NCBI RefSeq assembly: GCF_004136015.1
Contig: NZ_CP024866.1
Coordinates: 3,378,247-3,442,246, forward strand
Direction: 5' to 3'
DNA length: 64,000 bases
Origin: Pseudomonas sp. ACM7
GTDB taxonomy: Bacteria > Pseudomonadota > Gammaproteobacteria > Pseudomonadales > Pseudomonadaceae
This document shows positions 25,065 to 34,849 of this stretch, piece after piece. A program made the translations under genes and the position numbers. Each line of letters starts with the position of its first letter. Position 1 is the stretch's first letter. The notes below the pieces were generated by a model. It saw only the letters and a program-made list of their open reading frames with translations. It searched no databases and had not been told where the DNA came from.

Positions 25065-25478
25065 ATGTTGCAACCAAAGCGTACGAAGTTCCGCAAGCAG
25101 ATGACAGGCCACAACCGTGGTCTGGCACAGCGCGGTAGCAAAGTCAGCTTCGGCGAGTTCGCGCTGAAGTCTGTAGCTCGTGGTCGTCTCACCGCTCGTC
25201 AGATCGAGTCAGCGCGTCGTGCTCTGACCCGTCACGTTAAACGTGGCGGCAAGATCTGGATCCGTGTATTCCCGGACAAGCCTATTTCCAAAAAGCCACT
25301 CGAAGTTCGGATGGGTAAAGGTAAGGGTAGTGTGGAGTACTGGGTTGCCCAGATTCAGCCAGGCAAAGTCCTGTATGAAATCGAGGGTGTTACTGAAGAG
25401 CTGGCGCGTGAGGCTTTTGCCTTGGCTGCTGCAAAGCTGCCGCTCGCCACTGCCTTCGTTAAACGGACGGTGATGTGA
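25065..25478 (+). CDS. rplP: 50S ribosomal protein L16
   Basis: L16 organises the A-site region of the large subunit. The 137-residue product starts [21 protein letters not shown] and has [17 protein letters not shown] (about 71-87), including the arginine that YcfD hydroxylates in E. coli. Its stop overlaps the rpmC start by one base. Confidence 0.97.
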   Translation: MLQPKRTKFRKQMTGHNRGLAQRGSKVSFGEFALKSVARGRLTARQIESARRALTRHVKRGGKIWIRVFPDKPISKKPLEVRMGKGKGSVEYWVAQIQPGKVLYEIEGVTEELAREAFALAAAKLPLATAFVKRTVM

Positions 25479-25669
25479 TGAAAGCGAACGAACTTCGTGA
25501 AAAAGACGCGCCGCAGCTTAACGAGCAACTGCTCGGCCTGCTGCGCGACCAGTTCAATCTGCGCATGCAGAAAGCAACTGGCCAGTTGGGGCAGTCTCAC
25601 CTGCTCCGGCAAGTTAAGCGTGACATCGCTCGCGTGAAGACTGTGCTCAAACAGCAGGCAGGTAAGTAA
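25478..25669 (+). CDS. rpmC: 50S ribosomal protein L29
   Basis: L29 is a small two-helix protein beside L23 at the tunnel exit. The 63-residue product ([19 protein letters not shown]) has the [22 protein letters not shown] helix. I chose ATG 25478, which shares its first base with the rplP stop; a GTG just before would add one methionine. Confidence 0.96.
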   Translation: MKANELREKDAPQLNEQLLGLLRDQFNLRMQKATGQLGQSHLLRQVKRDIARVKTVLKQQAGK

Positions 25670-25671
25670 TC

Positions 25672-25938
25672 ATGGCTGAAGCCGAAAAAACCGTCCGTAC
25701 GCTGACTGGCCGTGTTGTCAGCGACAAAATGGACAAGACCATCACCGTTCTGATCGAGCGTCGCGTTAAGCACCCGATCTACGGTAAATACGTTAAGCGT
25801 TCGACTAAGCTGCACGCGCACGACGAAACCAATCAGTGCCACATCGGCGACAAAGTCACTATTCGTGAAACTCGTCCGCTGGCCAAGACCAAGTCTTGGG
25901 CATTGGTTGATGTTCTCGAACGCGCTGTGGAAGTCTAA
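25672..25938 (+). CDS. rpsQ: 30S ribosomal protein S17
   Basis: S17 is a primary 16S-binding OB-fold protein. The 88-residue product has [20 protein letters not shown] and the loop [21 protein letters not shown]. It follows rpmC after two bases and ends the S10 gene set. Confidence 0.97.
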   Translation: MAEAEKTVRTLTGRVVSDKMDKTITVLIERRVKHPIYGKYVKRSTKLHAHDETNQCHIGDKVTIRETRPLAKTKSWALVDVLERAVEV

Positions 25939-25961
25939 GGACTAGGGGTCGGAGAAATTAT

Positions 25962-26330
25962 ATGATTCAGACTCAATCCATGCTCGATGTGGCCGATAAC
26001 AGCGGCGCTCGCCGTGTTATGTGCATCAAGGTGCTGGGTGGCTCCCATCGTCGTTACGCTGGTATCGGTGACATCATCAAAGTTACCGTGAAGGAAGCAA
26101 TTCCTCGCGGTAAAGTGAAAAAAGGCCAAGTGATGACTGCTGTTGTAGTCCGCACTCGTCACGGCGTACGTCGTGCTGATGGCTCCATTATCCGCTTTGA
26201 TGGCAACGCTGCTGTTCTTCTGAACAACAAGCAAGAGCCGATCGGCACCCGTATCTTTGGGCCAGTGACTCGTGAACTTCGTACTGAGAAGTTCATGAAG
26301 ATCGTCTCGCTCGCCCCAGAAGTGCTGTAA
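25962..26330 (+). CDS. rplN: 50S ribosomal protein L14
   Basis: L14 sits at the subunit interface, forms bridge B8 and binds the silencing factor RsfS. The 122-residue product begins [19 protein letters not shown], fully typical. It opens the spc gene set, with only 23 bases to rpsQ and no terminator between, so S10 and spc appear cotranscribed. Confidence 0.98.
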   Translation: MIQTQSMLDVADNSGARRVMCIKVLGGSHRRYAGIGDIIKVTVKEAIPRGKVKKGQVMTAVVVRTRHGVRRADGSIIRFDGNAAVLLNNKQEPIGTRIFGPVTRELRTEKFMKIVSLAPEVL

Positions 26331-26341
26331 GGAGATCCGAC

Positions 26342-26656
26342 ATGCAAAAGATTCGTCGTGACGACGAGATCATCGTGATCGCCGGCAAAGACAAAGGTAA
26401 GCGCGGTAAGGTGCTTAAGGTTCTCGCTAATAACCGTCTGGTTATTGGTGGTCTGAACCTGGTTAAGCGTCATACCAAGCCTAACCCGGCGTCGGGCGTA
26501 CAAGGCGGTATCGTCGAAAAAGAAGCTCCACTGGACGCTTCTAACGTCGCCATTTTCAACGGCGAAACCAACAAGGCTGACCGCGTTGGTTTCAAAGTAG
26601 AAGACGGCAAGAAAATTCGTGTCTTCAAGTCGACCCAAAAAGCGGTTGATGCTTGA
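26342..26656 (+). CDS. rplX: 50S ribosomal protein L24
   Basis: L24 is an assembly initiator of the large subunit with a KOW motif ([18 protein letters not shown], about 6-23). The 104-residue product is of normal length and starts 11 bases after rplN. Confidence 0.97.
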   Translation: MQKIRRDDEIIVIAGKDKGKRGKVLKVLANNRLVIGGLNLVKRHTKPNPASGVQGGIVEKEAPLDASNVAIFNGETNKADRVGFKVEDGKKIRVFKSTQKAVDA

Positions 26657-26676
26657 ACACTGCTAGGTAGAAGACC

Positions 26677-27216
26677 ATGGCACGACTAAAAGAGATTTAC
26701 TGGAAGGAAATCGCACCGAAGCTTAAGGAAGAACTTAAGCTTTCGAATGTGATGGAAGTTCCACGCGTTACCAAAATCACCCTGAACATGGGTCTGGGCG
26801 AAGCGGTCGGTGACAAAAAAGTCATCGAGCACGCTGTTGCCGACTTGGAAAAGATCACCGGTCAGAAAGTTGTTGTGACTTACGCTCGGAAATCCATCGC
26901 TGGCTTTAAAGTCCGTGAAGGTTGGCCGATCGGCGTCAAAGTGACCCTGCGCCGTGAGCGTATGTACGAGTTCCTGGATCGTCTGCTGTCGATCTCCCTG
27001 CCTCGGGTTCGCGACTTCCGCGGCCTGAATGCCAAGTCCTTCGATGGTCGTGGTAACTACAGCATGGGCGTTAAAGAGCAGATCATCTTCCCGGAAATCG
27101 ACTACGACAAGATCGATGCTCTCCGCGGTCTGGACATTACCCTGACCACCACTGCCAAGAACGATGATGAAGGTCGCGCCCTGTTGCGTGCTTTCAAATT
27201 CCCGTTCCGCAACTGA
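26677..27216 (+). CDS. rplE: 50S ribosomal protein L5
   Basis: L5 binds 5S rRNA and contacts P-site tRNA. The 179-residue product ([19 protein letters not shown]) has [10 protein letters not shown] and [20 protein letters not shown] blocks and ends AFKFPFRN. Normal length and place. Confidence 0.98.
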   Translation: MARLKEIYWKEIAPKLKEELKLSNVMEVPRVTKITLNMGLGEAVGDKKVIEHAVADLEKITGQKVVVTYARKSIAGFKVREGWPIGVKVTLRRERMYEFLDRLLSISLPRVRDFRGLNAKSFDGRGNYSMGVKEQIIFPEIDYDKIDALRGLDITLTTTAKNDDEGRALLRAFKFPFRN

Positions 27217-27229
27217 TTGGAGTAGGAAA

Positions 27230-27535
27230 ATGGCCAAGATGAGCATGAAAAACCGCGAGCTGAAGCGTCAGCTCACGGTTGCCAAGTACGCCAAAAAGCG
27301 TGCAGCACTGAAAGCTATCATCGTTGATCTGAACGCAAGTCCAGAAGCGCGTTGGGAAGCTACAGTTGCTCTGCAGAAGCAGCCACGTGACGCAAGCGCT
27401 TCGCGCATGCGTAACCGCTGCCGCCTGACCGGTCGTCCACACGGCGTTTACCGCAAGTTCGGCCTCGGCCGTAACAAACTGCGTGAAGCTGCAATGCGTG
27501 GCGACGTACCTGGTCTGGTTAAAGCCAGCTGGTAA
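27230..27535 (+). CDS. rpsN: 30S ribosomal protein S14 (zinc-free form)
   Basis: S14 is a 30S head protein. The 101-residue product starts [14 protein letters not shown] at ATG 27230 and has [24 protein letters not shown]. Only isolated cysteine, not the CxxC...CxxC of the zinc form, so this is the C-minus type. It is the last gene before a 209-base spacer with a hairpin and a promoter. Confidence 0.97.
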   Translation: MAKMSMKNRELKRQLTVAKYAKKRAALKAIIVDLNASPEARWEATVALQKQPRDASASRMRNRCRLTGRPHGVYRKFGLGRNKLREAAMRGDVPGLVKASW

Positions 27536-27597
27536 GCACTGTCAAAGTCTCGGTGTTCGGGATCGCAAGATCCTGACCGCCGGTGACCTTGAACTTG

Positions 27598-27623
27598 AAT
27601 CAAGCCCCTTTTGGGGCTTGATT
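27598..27623 (+). terminator. Hairpin in the rpsN-rpsH spacer
   Basis: A perfect 11-bp stem (27598-27608 with 27613-27623) with loop TTTT. No T run follows, so simple intrinsic termination is doubtful; it may stabilise the upstream mRNA end or act as a pause or processing site. Its last six stem bases form the -35 box of the promoter next to it. Confidence 0.6.
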
Positions 27624-27646
27624 CATTTGTGGGGTGTGTCTAGAAT
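27618..27646 (+). promoter_or_regulatory. Internal sigma70 promoter of the spc operon
   Basis: TTGATT (27618-27623) and TAGAAT (27641-27646) are 17 bp apart, about 98 bases before rpsH. It would let rpsH through secY-rpmJ be transcribed separately from the S10 side. The remaining spacer (27647-27744) shows only the ribosome site TAGGAGCG. Confidence 0.75.
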
Positions 27647-27744
27647 ACCCGGCTCGCCTGAGCCCGTGCTTTTTTCGCATGGATGAGCTCGGCGACAAGT
27701 AGTAGCCGCAAGGCTAATTTTTTTGTATTAGGAGCGTCTAGCCC

Positions 27745-28137
27745 ATGAGTATGCAGGACCCGTTAGCGGACATGCTAACTCGAATCCGTAATGCCCAGAT
27801 GGCTGAAAAGTCCGTCGTAAGCATGCCATCTTCTACTTTGAAGGTAGCTGTTGCCAAAGTCCTGAAGGACGAAGGTTACATTGCGGGTTATCAGATCAGC
27901 AGCGAAATCAAACCACTGCTGTCCATCGAGCTGAAGTACTTCGAAGGCCGTCCGGTCATCGAGGAAGTGAAGCGCGTTAGCCGTCCAGGCCTGCGTCAGT
28001 ACAAGTCCGTCGATGATCTGCCCAAAGTTCGTGGCGGTCTCGGTGTGTCTATCGTCTCCACCAACAAAGGTGTGATGACGGATCGTGCTGCGCGCGCTGC
28101 CGGTGTCGGCGGCGAAGTTCTTTGCACTGTGTTCTAA
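27745..28137 (+). CDS. rpsH: 30S ribosomal protein S8
   Basis: S8 organises the central 16S domain and in E. coli represses the spc operon by binding mRNA near rplE. The 130-residue product ([18 protein letters not shown]) ends with [23 protein letters not shown], as usual. First gene after the internal promoter. Confidence 0.97.
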   Translation: MSMQDPLADMLTRIRNAQMAEKSVVSMPSSTLKVAVAKVLKDEGYIAGYQISSEIKPLLSIELKYFEGRPVIEEVKRVSRPGLRQYKSVDDLPKVRGGLGVSIVSTNKGVMTDRAARAAGVGGEVLCTVF

Positions 28138-28149
28138 GGGGGGATAAGC

Positions 28150-28683
28150 ATGTCACGCGTCGCTAAGAACCCCGTTAAGCTGCCAGCCGGTGTCGAAGTA
28201 AAATTCGCAGGCCAACAGCTTTCGGTGAAGGGTGCCAAGGGCACTCTCGAACTGAACATCCATTCGTCTGTTGAGATCGTTGAAGAAGCTGGTGAGCTGC
28301 GTTTCGCTGCTCGCAATGGCGATCAACAAACTCGCGCAATGGCTGGTACCACTCGTGCGTTGGTAAACAACATGGTCCAAGGCGTAAGCCAAGGCTTCGA
28401 GCGTAAGCTCCAGCTGGTCGGTGTTGGTTATAAAGCGCAAGCAAAAGGCACAGTGCTGAACCTGGCTCTTGGCTTCTCGCACCCAGTGGATTATGAACTG
28501 CCGGAAGGCATCACCGCTGAGACTCCTAGCCAAACCGACATCCTGATTCGGGGTATCGATAAGCAGCTGGTAGGTCAAGTGGCCGCCGAGATCCGCGACT
28601 TCCGTCCACCAGAGCCGTACAAAGGCAAAGGTGTGCGCTACGCGGACGAAGTCGTCCGTCGTAAAGAAGCCAAGAAGAAGTAG
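28150..28683 (+). CDS. rplF: 50S ribosomal protein L6
   Basis: L6 lies near the sarcin-ricin loop. The 177-residue product ([17 protein letters not shown]) has two repeats of the L6 fold and the C-terminal [24 protein letters not shown]. Twelve bases after rpsH. Confidence 0.98.
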   Translation: MSRVAKNPVKLPAGVEVKFAGQQLSVKGAKGTLELNIHSSVEIVEEAGELRFAARNGDQQTRAMAGTTRALVNNMVQGVSQGFERKLQLVGVGYKAQAKGTVLNLALGFSHPVDYELPEGITAETPSQTDILIRGIDKQLVGQVAAEIRDFRPPEPYKGKGVRYADEVVRRKEAKKK

Positions 28684-28693
28684 GGCATAGCAA

Positions 28694-29044
28694 ATGACCG
28701 ACAAAAAAGTTACTCGACTGCGTCGCGCTCGCAAAGCACGCCTGAAAATGCACGAACTCGAAGTCGTGCGTCTCTGCGTGTTCCGCTCGTCGCAGCACAT
28801 CTACGCCCAGGTCATTTCGGCCGACGGCAACAAAGTCCTGGCATCTGCCTCGACTTTGGATAAAGAACTGCGTGATGGCGCCACTGGCAACATCGACGCG
28901 GCCACTAAGGTTGGCCAGCTGGTCGCTACGCGTGCTAAAGCCGCTGGCGTCTCGCAGGTGGCTTTCGACCGCTCTGGCTTCAAGTACCACGGCCGCGTCA
29001 AGGCGCTGGCTGATGCTGCTCGTGAAGCTGGGCTGGAGTTCTAA
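28694..29044 (+). CDS. rplR: 50S ribosomal protein L18
   Basis: L18 binds 5S rRNA together with L5. The 116-residue product has the basic N-terminus [18 protein letters not shown] and the C-terminal [21 protein letters not shown]. Normal length. Confidence 0.97.
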   Translation: MTDKKVTRLRRARKARLKMHELEVVRLCVFRSSQHIYAQVISADGNKVLASASTLDKELRDGATGNIDAATKVGQLVATRAKAAGVSQVAFDRSGFKYHGRVKALADAAREAGLEF

Positions 29045-29047
29045 GTT

Positions 29048-29548
29048 ATGTCAAATAACGACCAAAAGCGCGACGAAGGCTACATTGAGAAGCTGGTTCA
29101 AGTTAACCGCGTAGCCAAAACCGTAAAAGGCGGCCGTATCTTCACTTTCACCGCGTTGACCGTGGTTGGTGATGGTAAAGGGCGTGTTGGCTTCGGCCGT
29201 GGCAAGTCACGTGAAGTGCCTGCTGCGATCCAGAAGGCAATGGAAGCTGCTCGCCGCAACATGATCCAAGTTGATCTGAACGGCACCACTCTGCAGTACG
29301 CAATGAAGTCCGGTCACGGCGCTTCGAAGGTGTACATGCAGCCTGCTTCTGAAGGTACCGGTATCATCGCTGGCGGCGCTATGCGTGCTGTCCTCGAAGT
29401 TGCTGGCGTTCAGAACGTTCTGGCCAAGTGCTACGGCTCGACTAACCCGGTAAACGTGGTTCACGCCACTTTCAAAGGTTTGAAAGCTATGCAGTCTCCT
29501 GAATCCATTGCCGCCAAGCGTGGCAAAAGCGTCAAGGAGATCTTCTGA
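29048..29548 (+). CDS. rpsE: 30S ribosomal protein S5
   Basis: S5 acts in accuracy and mRNA unwinding at the entry channel. The 166-residue product has the dsRBD-like N-terminal domain with [19 protein letters not shown] (about 37-55) and the C-terminal domain with [19 protein letters not shown]. Three bases after rplR. Confidence 0.98.
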   Translation: MSNNDQKRDEGYIEKLVQVNRVAKTVKGGRIFTFTALTVVGDGKGRVGFGRGKSREVPAAIQKAMEAARRNMIQVDLNGTTLQYAMKSGHGASKVYMQPASEGTGIIAGGAMRAVLEVAGVQNVLAKCYGSTNPVNVVHATFKGLKAMQSPESIAAKRGKSVKEIF

Positions 29549-29550
29549 TC

Positions 29551-29727
29551 ATGGCTACCGTTAAAGTTACGCTGATCAAAAGCATGACCGGCCGTATCCC
29601 TAACCACAAACTGTGCGTTAAGGGTCTGGGTCTGCGTCGCATCGGTCACACTGTAGAAGTACTTGATACTCCCGAGAATCGCGGGATGATCAACAAGGCT
29701 TACTACATGCTGCGTGTCGAGGGTTAA
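29551..29727 (+). CDS. rpmD: 50S ribosomal protein L30
   Basis: L30 is a small 23S-binding protein present in many but not all bacteria. Reading from ATG 29551 gives 58 residues ([17 protein letters not shown], then [17 protein letters not shown]) ending at TAA 29725-29727. It fits between rpsE and rplO with two and three spare bases. Confidence 0.95.
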   Translation: MATVKVTLIKSMTGRIPNHKLCVKGLGLRRIGHTVEVLDTPENRGMINKAYYMLRVEG

Positions 29728-29730
29728 TCG

Positions 29731-30168
29731 ATGAAACTCAATGATCTGAGTCCAGCGCCGGGTTCCCGTCGCGAAAAGCATCGTCCGGGCCGTGGTATCG
29801 GTAGTGGTTTGGGCAAGACCGGTGGCCGTGGCCACAAAGGTCAGTCCTCCCGCTCCGGTGGCACCATTGCTCCAGGCTTTGAAGGCGGTCAACAGCCGCT
29901 GCATCGTCGCCTGCCGAAGTTCGGTTTCGTTTCCCTGAAAGCCATGGACCGCGCAGAAGTGCGTCTGTCTGAGCTGGCTAAAGTGGAAGGCGACATCGTC
30001 ACCGTGCAGTCCCTGAAAGATGCCAACGTGATCAACGTCAACGTACAGCGTGTGAAAATCATGCTGTCCGGCGAAGTTACTCGCGCTGTTACCATCGGAA
30101 AGGGAATCGGCGCCACCAAAGGTGCGCGTGCGGCTATCGAAGCAGCTGGCGGCAAGTTCGAGGAATAA
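29731..30168 (+). CDS. rplO: 50S ribosomal protein L15
   Basis: L15 is a late-assembly protein of the large subunit. The 145-residue product has the Gly/Arg-rich extension with [21 protein letters not shown] (about 17-37). Its stop codon directly adjoins the secY start (TAA then ATG), so translation is likely coupled. Confidence 0.97.
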   Translation: MKLNDLSPAPGSRREKHRPGRGIGSGLGKTGGRGHKGQSSRSGGTIAPGFEGGQQPLHRRLPKFGFVSLKAMDRAEVRLSELAKVEGDIVTVQSLKDANVINVNVQRVKIMLSGEVTRAVTIGKGIGATKGARAAIEAAGGKFEE

Positions 30169-31497
30169 ATGGCTAAGCAAGGTGCTCTCTCTGCGCTCGG
30201 CAAAGGCGGTATGTCTGAACTCTGGGCTCGTCTGCGTTTTCTGTTCCTGGCGATTATCGTCTACCGAATAGGCGCACACATCCCGGTTCCAGGTATCAAC
30301 CCGGACCGACTCGCGGACCTGTTTCGACAGAATGAGGGGACCATTCTTAGCTTGTTCAACATGTTTTCCGGCGGCGCGCTGGAACGGATGAGCATCTTTG
30401 CACTGGGGATCATGCCGTACATTTCGGCATCGATCATCATGCAGCTGATGACCGCCGTCAGCCCGCAGTTGGAGCAGTTGAAGAAGGAAGGTGAAGCTGG
30501 CCGTCGCAAGATCAGCCAGTACACCCGCTACGGCACTGTCGTTCTCGCTCTCGTTCAGGCAATTGGCATGTCCATTGGTCTGGCAGGGCAGGGCGTTGCG
30601 TTCACTGGTGACTTTGGCTTCCATTTCGTCGCGGTATCCACTTTTGTGGCTGGTGCGATGTTCATGATGTGGCTGGGTGAGCAGATTACTGAGCGTGGTG
30701 TTGGCAACGGTATCTCGATGTTGATTTTTTCGGGTATCGTCGCCGGTCTTCCGAGAGCGATCGGGCAGTCTTTCGAGTCTGCACGTCAGGGTGATATCAA
30801 CATCTTCGCCCTGGTTGCCATCGGTTTGCTGGCAGTAGCGATTATCGGTTTTGTGGTGTTCATTGAGCGTGGTCAGCGTCGTATTGCTGTTCACTACGCC
30901 AAGCGTCAGCAGGGCCGCAAGGTCTTCGCTGCGCAGACTAGCCACTTGCCGCTGAAGGTGAACATGGCCGGTGTTATTCCGGCCATTTTCGCGAGCAGCA
31001 TTTTGCTGTTCCCGGCTTCGTTGGGTGCCTGGTTCGGCCAGTCTGAAGGTATGGGCTGGTTGCAGGACATCTCGCAGTCGATCGCTCCTGGTCAGCCGTT
31101 GAATATTCTGCTGTTTAGTGCAGGGATTATTTTCTTCTGCTTCTTCTATACGGCGTTGATGTTCAATCCGAAAGACGTAGCGGAAAACCTGAAGAAGTCC
31201 GGTGCCTTTATTCCGGGCATCCGTCCAGGCGAGCAGTCTGCGCGCTACATTGATGGCGTTCTGACTCGTTTGACCATGTTCGGTGCTCTTTACATGACGG
31301 CCGTGTGCTTGCTGCCCCAGTTCCTGGTGGTTGCAGCAAACGTACCGTTCTACCTTGGCGGGACCTCGTTGCTGATCGTCGTCGTGGTTGTGATGGACTT
31401 CATGTCCCAAGTACAATCGCACCTCGTTTCGCACCAGTACGAATCCCTGATGAAGAAAGCCAACCTGAAGGGTTACGGCAGCGGCATGTTGCGCTGA
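30169..31497 (+). CDS. secY: Preprotein translocase subunit SecY
   Basis: SecY forms the protein-conducting channel of the inner membrane with SecE and SecG. The 442-residue product has ten hydrophobic segments, [12 protein letters not shown] near 33-44 (plug side) and the conserved cytoplasmic loops with ERGQRRI and GIRPGEQ. It starts directly after rplO, the usual spc position, coupling translocase supply with ribosome supply. Confidence 0.98.
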   Translation: MAKQGALSALGKGGMSELWARLRFLFLAIIVYRIGAHIPVPGINPDRLADLFRQNEGTILSLFNMFSGGALERMSIFALGIMPYISASIIMQLMTAVSPQLEQLKKEGEAGRRKISQYTRYGTVVLALVQAIGMSIGLAGQGVAFTGDFGFHFVAVSTFVAGAMFMMWLGEQITERGVGNGISMLIFSGIVAGLPRAIGQSFESARQGDINIFALVAIGLLAVAIIGFVVFIERGQRRIAVHYAKRQQGRKVFAAQTSHLPLKVNMAGVIPAIFASSILLFPASLGAWFGQSEGMGWLQDISQSIAPGQPLNILLFSAGIIFFCFFYTALMFNPKDVAENLKKSGAFIPGIRPGEQSARYIDGVLTRLTMFGALYMTAVCLLPQFLVVAANVPFYLGGTSLLIVVVVVMDFMSQVQSHLVSHQYESLMKKANLKGYGSGMLR

Positions 31498-31524
31498 GTA
31501 CCCATAAGGTTCGAGGAGTTGGTG

Positions 31525-31641
31525 ATGAAAGTTCGTGCATCGGTGAAAAAGCTGTGCCGTAACTGCAAGATTATTCGCCGCGAAGGTGTTGTTCGAGTAA
31601 TTTGCAGCGCGGAACCGCGTCACAAACAGCGCCAAGGCTGA
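31525..31641 (+). CDS. rpmJ: 50S ribosomal protein L36
   Basis: L36 is the smallest ribosomal protein. ATG 31525 to TGA 31639-31641 encodes 38 residues ([19 protein letters not shown] ... HKQRQG) with CxxC, a third Cys and a His, so it is the zinc-ribbon (C-plus) form. It lies 27 bases after secY after a GAGGAGT ribosome site and ends the spc genes. Confidence 0.95.
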
Positions 31642-31657
31642 GTGTGATTGTGCTTCA

Positions 31658-31685
31658 AGCCCGGCAGCTAGTGCGCTGCCGGGTT
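31658..31685 (+). terminator. Hairpin after rpmJ (spc/alpha junction)
   Basis: CCCGGCAGC (31660-31668) pairs with GCTGCCGGG (31675-31683), extended by two weaker pairs, followed by GATTATTTGTTATTA, a T-rich but broken tract. It can end part of the spc transcripts. Its foot overlaps the -35 box of the next promoter. Confidence 0.7.
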
Positions 31686-31712
31686 GATTATTTGTTATTA
31701 CAGCGATATTAT
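31684..31712 (+). promoter_or_regulatory. Sigma70 promoter of the alpha operon
   Basis: TTGATT (31684-31689) and TATTAT (31707-31712), 17 bp apart, 60 bases before rpsM. The predicted leader of about 50 bases is shorter than the S4-binding pseudoknot leader of E. coli. Confidence 0.75.
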
Positions 31713-31771
31713 CTCGCGCCCTATTTCTTGGCTTCCGGGGCGTAGGTAGCTGTCAATTGGAGTCCCACTGA

Positions 31772-32128
31772 ATGGCCCGTATTGCAGGCGTTAACATTCC
31801 AGATAACAAGCATACTGTTATCTCGCTGACCTACATCTATGGTGTTGGTCGCACTACTGCACAGAAGATCTGTGCAGTGACTGGGGTAAACCCAGCCGCA
31901 AAGATCAAAGATCTGAGCGACGAGCAGATTGAACAGCTGCGTGGCGAAGTGGCGAAGTTCACCACTGAAGGTGACCTGCGTCGCGAAATCAACATGAAAA
32001 TCAAGCGTTTGATGGACCTCGGTTGCTATCGCGGTCTGCGTCATCGTCGTGGTCTTCCAGTGCGCGGTCAGCGTACCAAGACTAACGCGCGTACCCGTAA
32101 AGGTCCGCGTAAGCCGATCCGCAAGTAA
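31772..32128 (+). CDS. rpsM: 30S ribosomal protein S13
   Basis: S13 forms bridges B1a/B1b with the large subunit head. The 118-residue product ([19 protein letters not shown]) has the helix-two-turn-helix region and the C-terminal [21 protein letters not shown] tail. First gene of the alpha operon. Confidence 0.98.
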   Translation: MARIAGVNIPDNKHTVISLTYIYGVGRTTAQKICAVTGVNPAAKIKDLSDEQIEQLRGEVAKFTTEGDLRREINMKIKRLMDLGCYRGLRHRRGLPVRGQRTKTNARTRKGPRKPIRK

Positions 32129-32158
32129 TCGCCCCAGCGAATCGACAGGAAATTAATC

Positions 32159-32548
32159 ATGGCTAAACCTGCTGCTCGTCCTCGTAAAAAAGTTAAAAAG
32201 ACAGTGGTTGATGGCATCGCCCACATCCATGCATCTTTTAACAACACAATCGTGACCATCACCGACCGTCAAGGCAACGCTCTTTCCTGGGCTACCTCCG
32301 GTGGTTCGGGTTTCCGCGGTTCCCGCAAGTCCACCCCGTTTGCTGCTCAAGTAGCTGCTGAACGTGCTGGTCAAGCTGCGCTGGAATACGGCCTGAAAAA
32401 CCTCGACGTTAACGTCAAAGGTCCAGGTCCAGGTCGTGAATCTGCAGTCCGCGCTTTGAACGGCTGTGGCTACAAGATCGCCAGCATCACCGACGTGACG
32501 CCAATCCCGCACAACGGGTGCCGTCCGCCGAAGAAGCGCCGCGTGTAA
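32159..32548 (+). CDS. rpsK: 30S ribosomal protein S11
   Basis: S11 lines the mRNA exit path. The 129-residue product has [19 protein letters not shown] (about 22-40) and the C-terminal [16 protein letters not shown]. Thirty bases after rpsM. Confidence 0.98.
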   Translation: MAKPAARPRKKVKKTVVDGIAHIHASFNNTIVTITDRQGNALSWATSGGSGFRGSRKSTPFAAQVAAERAGQAALEYGLKNLDVNVKGPGPGRESAVRALNGCGYKIASITDVTPIPHNGCRPPKKRRV

Positions 32549-32566
32549 TCCAGGAGATTGTAAAGA

Positions 32567-33187
32567 ATGGCTCGTTACATTGGTCCAAAATGCAAACTCG
32601 CTCGTCGCGAAGGCACCGATCTCTTCTTGAAGAGCGGCGTGCGCGCGATCGAATCGAAGTGCAACATTGAAGCAGCACCTGGTATCCACGGCCAACGCCG
32701 CGGTCGCCAGTCCGATTACGGCACCCAACTGCGTGAAAAGCAGAAGGTCCGTCGTATCTACGGCGTTCTCGAGCGTCAATTCAGCGGCTACTACAAAGAA
32801 GCTGCTGGCAAGAAAGGTGCAACTGGCGAAAACCTGTTGCAACTGCTCGAATGCCGTCTGGACAACGTTGTATACCGTATGGGTTTTGGCTCTACTCGTG
32901 CCGAATCCCGTCAGCTGGTATCGCACAAATCCGTAAGCGTTAACGGTCAGACCGTAAACGTGCCGTCGTACCAGGTTCGTGCTGGTGACGTGGTCGCGAT
33001 TCGCGAGAAAGCAAAGAACCAACTTCGCATTGTCCAAGCTCTCGATCTGTGTGCCCAACGTGGCCGCGTAGAATGGGTAGAAGTAGACACTGAGAAGAAG
33101 TCGGGCGTTTTCAAGAACGTTCCTGCTCGCAGTGATCTGTCCGCCGACATCAACGAAAGCCTGATTGTCGAGCTCTACTCCAAGTAA
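32567..33187 (+). CDS. rpsD: 30S ribosomal protein S4
   Basis: S4 starts 30S assembly and represses the alpha operon in E. coli. The 206-residue product ([19 protein letters not shown]) contains an S4 RNA-binding domain (about 96-158) with [21 protein letters not shown]. It has the zinc-free N-terminus. Confidence 0.98.
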   Translation: MARYIGPKCKLARREGTDLFLKSGVRAIESKCNIEAAPGIHGQRRGRQSDYGTQLREKQKVRRIYGVLERQFSGYYKEAAGKKGATGENLLQLLECRLDNVVYRMGFGSTRAESRQLVSHKSVSVNGQTVNVPSYQVRAGDVVAIREKAKNQLRIVQALDLCAQRGRVEWVEVDTEKKSGVFKNVPARSDLSADINESLIVELYSK

Positions 33188-33209
33188 GGGCTAGAAAATA
33201 GGTGCATCC

Positions 33210-34211
33210 ATGCAGATTTCGGTAAATGAGTTCCTGACACCCCGCCATATTGATGTGCAGGTTGTCAGTCCAACCCGCGCCAAGATCACTCTCGAGCCTC
33301 TCGAGCGTGGTTTTGGCCACACCCTGGGCAACGCGCTGCGCCGCATCCTGTTGTCCTCAATGCCCGGCTGCGCAGTAGTCGAGGCCGAGATTGACGGTGT
33401 GCTCCATGAGTACAGCGCCATCGAAGGTGTACAGGAAGACGTAATTGAAATCCTGTTGAACCTTAAAGGTCTGGCTATCAAGCTGCACGGCCGTGACGAA
33501 GTTACGCTGACCTTGTCGAAGAAGGGTTCGGGGGTGGTTACCGCTGCCGATATTCAGCTGGATCATGATGTCGAGATCGTTAACCCCGATCACGTAATCG
33601 CTAACCTGGCGTCTAACGGCGCCCTGAACATGAAGCTCACCGTAGCTCGTGGTCGTGGTTATGAACCGGCAGACTCGCGTCAGAGCGATGAAGACGAAAG
33701 CCGCAGCATCGGTCGCTTGCAGCTTGACTCTTCGTTCAGCCCGGTTCGCCGTATCGCATACGTGGTGGAAAACGCCCGTGTCGAACAGCGTACTAACCTG
33801 GACAAGCTGGTTATTGATCTGGAAACCAACGGTACTCTGGACCCTGAAGAGGCTATTCGCCGCGCTGCAACCATTCTGCAACAGCAGTTGGCTGCGTTCG
33901 TCGACCTCAAAGGTGACAGCGAGCCAGTGGTTGTTGAGCAGGAAGACGAGATCGATCCGATCCTGCTTCGCCCGGTTGACGATCTGGAACTGACTGTACG
34001 TTCGGCTAACTGCCTTAAGGCGGAAAACATCTACTACATCGGTGACCTGATTCAGCGTACCGAAGTAGAGCTGTTGAAGACTCCGAACCTTGGCAAGAAA
34101 TCCTTGACTGAAATCAAGGACGTTCTGGCCTCCCGCGGTCTGTCCCTCGGCATGCGCCTCGACAACTGGCCGCCTGCAAGTCTTAAGAAGGACGACAAGG
34201 CGACTGCCTGA
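33210..34211 (+). CDS. rpoA: DNA-directed RNA polymerase subunit alpha
   Basis: The alpha dimer nucleates RNA polymerase assembly and its C-terminal domain binds UP elements and activators. The 333-residue product has the N-terminal dimer domain (1-235, [20 protein letters not shown] near 31-50), a linker, and the C-terminal domain with [18 protein letters not shown] (about 262-279). Normal length. Confidence 0.99.
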   Translation: MQISVNEFLTPRHIDVQVVSPTRAKITLEPLERGFGHTLGNALRRILLSSMPGCAVVEAEIDGVLHEYSAIEGVQEDVIEILLNLKGLAIKLHGRDEVTLTLSKKGSGVVTAADIQLDHDVEIVNPDHVIANLASNGALNMKLTVARGRGYEPADSRQSDEDESRSIGRLQLDSSFSPVRRIAYVVENARVEQRTNLDKLVIDLETNGTLDPEEAIRRAATILQQQLAAFVDLKGDSEPVVVEQEDEIDPILLRPVDDLELTVRSANCLKAENIYYIGDLIQRTEVELLKTPNLGKKSLTEIKDVLASRGLSLGMRLDNWPPASLKKDDKATA

Positions 34212-34253
34212 TCGTCGTAATCACCGAACGTTGTGTTTGGTAAGGAATGAACC

Positions 34254-34640
34254 ATGCGTCATCGTAAAAGTGGTCGTCACCTGAGCCGCACTAGCTCGCA
34301 CCGCAAGGCCATGTTTCAAAACATGGCAGTGTCGCTGTTCGAGCACGAGCTGATCAAAACTACACTGCCGAAAGCTAAAGAACTGCGTCGCGTTGCTGAG
34401 CCGCTGATCACTTTGGCCAAGACAGACAGCCTGGCTAACCGCCGTCTGGCTTTCGACCGTACTCGTTCGAAAGCTATCGTTGGTAAGCTCTTCAACGACC
34501 TGGGCAAGCGTTACGCTACCCGTGAGGGTGGCTACCTGCGCATCCTCAAGTGCGGTTTCCGCACTGGCGACAACGCGCCTATGGCGTACGTCGAGTTGGT
34601 TGATCGTCCTGCCGGTGGTGAAGCTGTATCCGCTGAGTAA
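34254..34640 (+). CDS. rplQ: 50S ribosomal protein L17
   Basis: L17 lies next to the tunnel exit. The 128-residue product ([21 protein letters not shown]) is typical in its N-terminal 110 residues with a short variable tail. It ends the alpha operon and is followed by a terminator. Confidence 0.98.
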   Translation: MRHRKSGRHLSRTSSHRKAMFQNMAVSLFEHELIKTTLPKAKELRRVAEPLITLAKTDSLANRRLAFDRTRSKAIVGKLFNDLGKRYATREGGYLRILKCGFRTGDNAPMAYVELVDRPAGGEAVSAE

Positions 34641-34661
34641 GACGTCAGTCTGAAACGAAGA

Positions 34662-34685
34662 ACCGGGCCTAGTGTCCGGTTTTTT
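34662..34685 (+). terminator. alpha operon terminator
   Basis: AACCGG (34662-34667) pairs with CCGGTT (34677-34682), extended inward by two pairs, and runs into TTTTT. It closes the 34-kb run of translation genes. Confidence 0.85.
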
Positions 34686-34767
34686 GTGAGCGCTCGAAAA
34701 GTATCGAGAGGACTAGGTGATACAGTTTCATTAGTATTTATCTATCGATGCTCACAACTTAATGAAT

Positions 34768-34796
34768 TTGATGGTGTCATGTTGATGGTCAATACT
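34768..34796 (+). promoter_or_regulatory. Candidate katA promoter
   Basis: TTGATG (34768-34773) and AATACT (34791-34796) are 17 bp apart, four of six matches in each box, 54 bases before katA. I did not find a clean OxyR site (ATAG-N7-CTAT repeats) in 34687-34849. Confidence 0.35.
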
Positions 34797-34849
34797 CCCT
34801 CTCAGCCGATTAGCCGGCAGTAGGAAAGACAGACAGAGGAAGACATCGC

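Noticed and set aside
27483..27686. Small frame across the rpsN end and the following spacer
   Set aside because: It covers the hairpin and promoter, shares no motif with known proteins and lacks a convincing ribosome site.
34687..34849. OxyR site ahead of katA
   Set aside because: Scattered ATAG/CTAT-like words are present, but not in the four-part spacing needed for a call.
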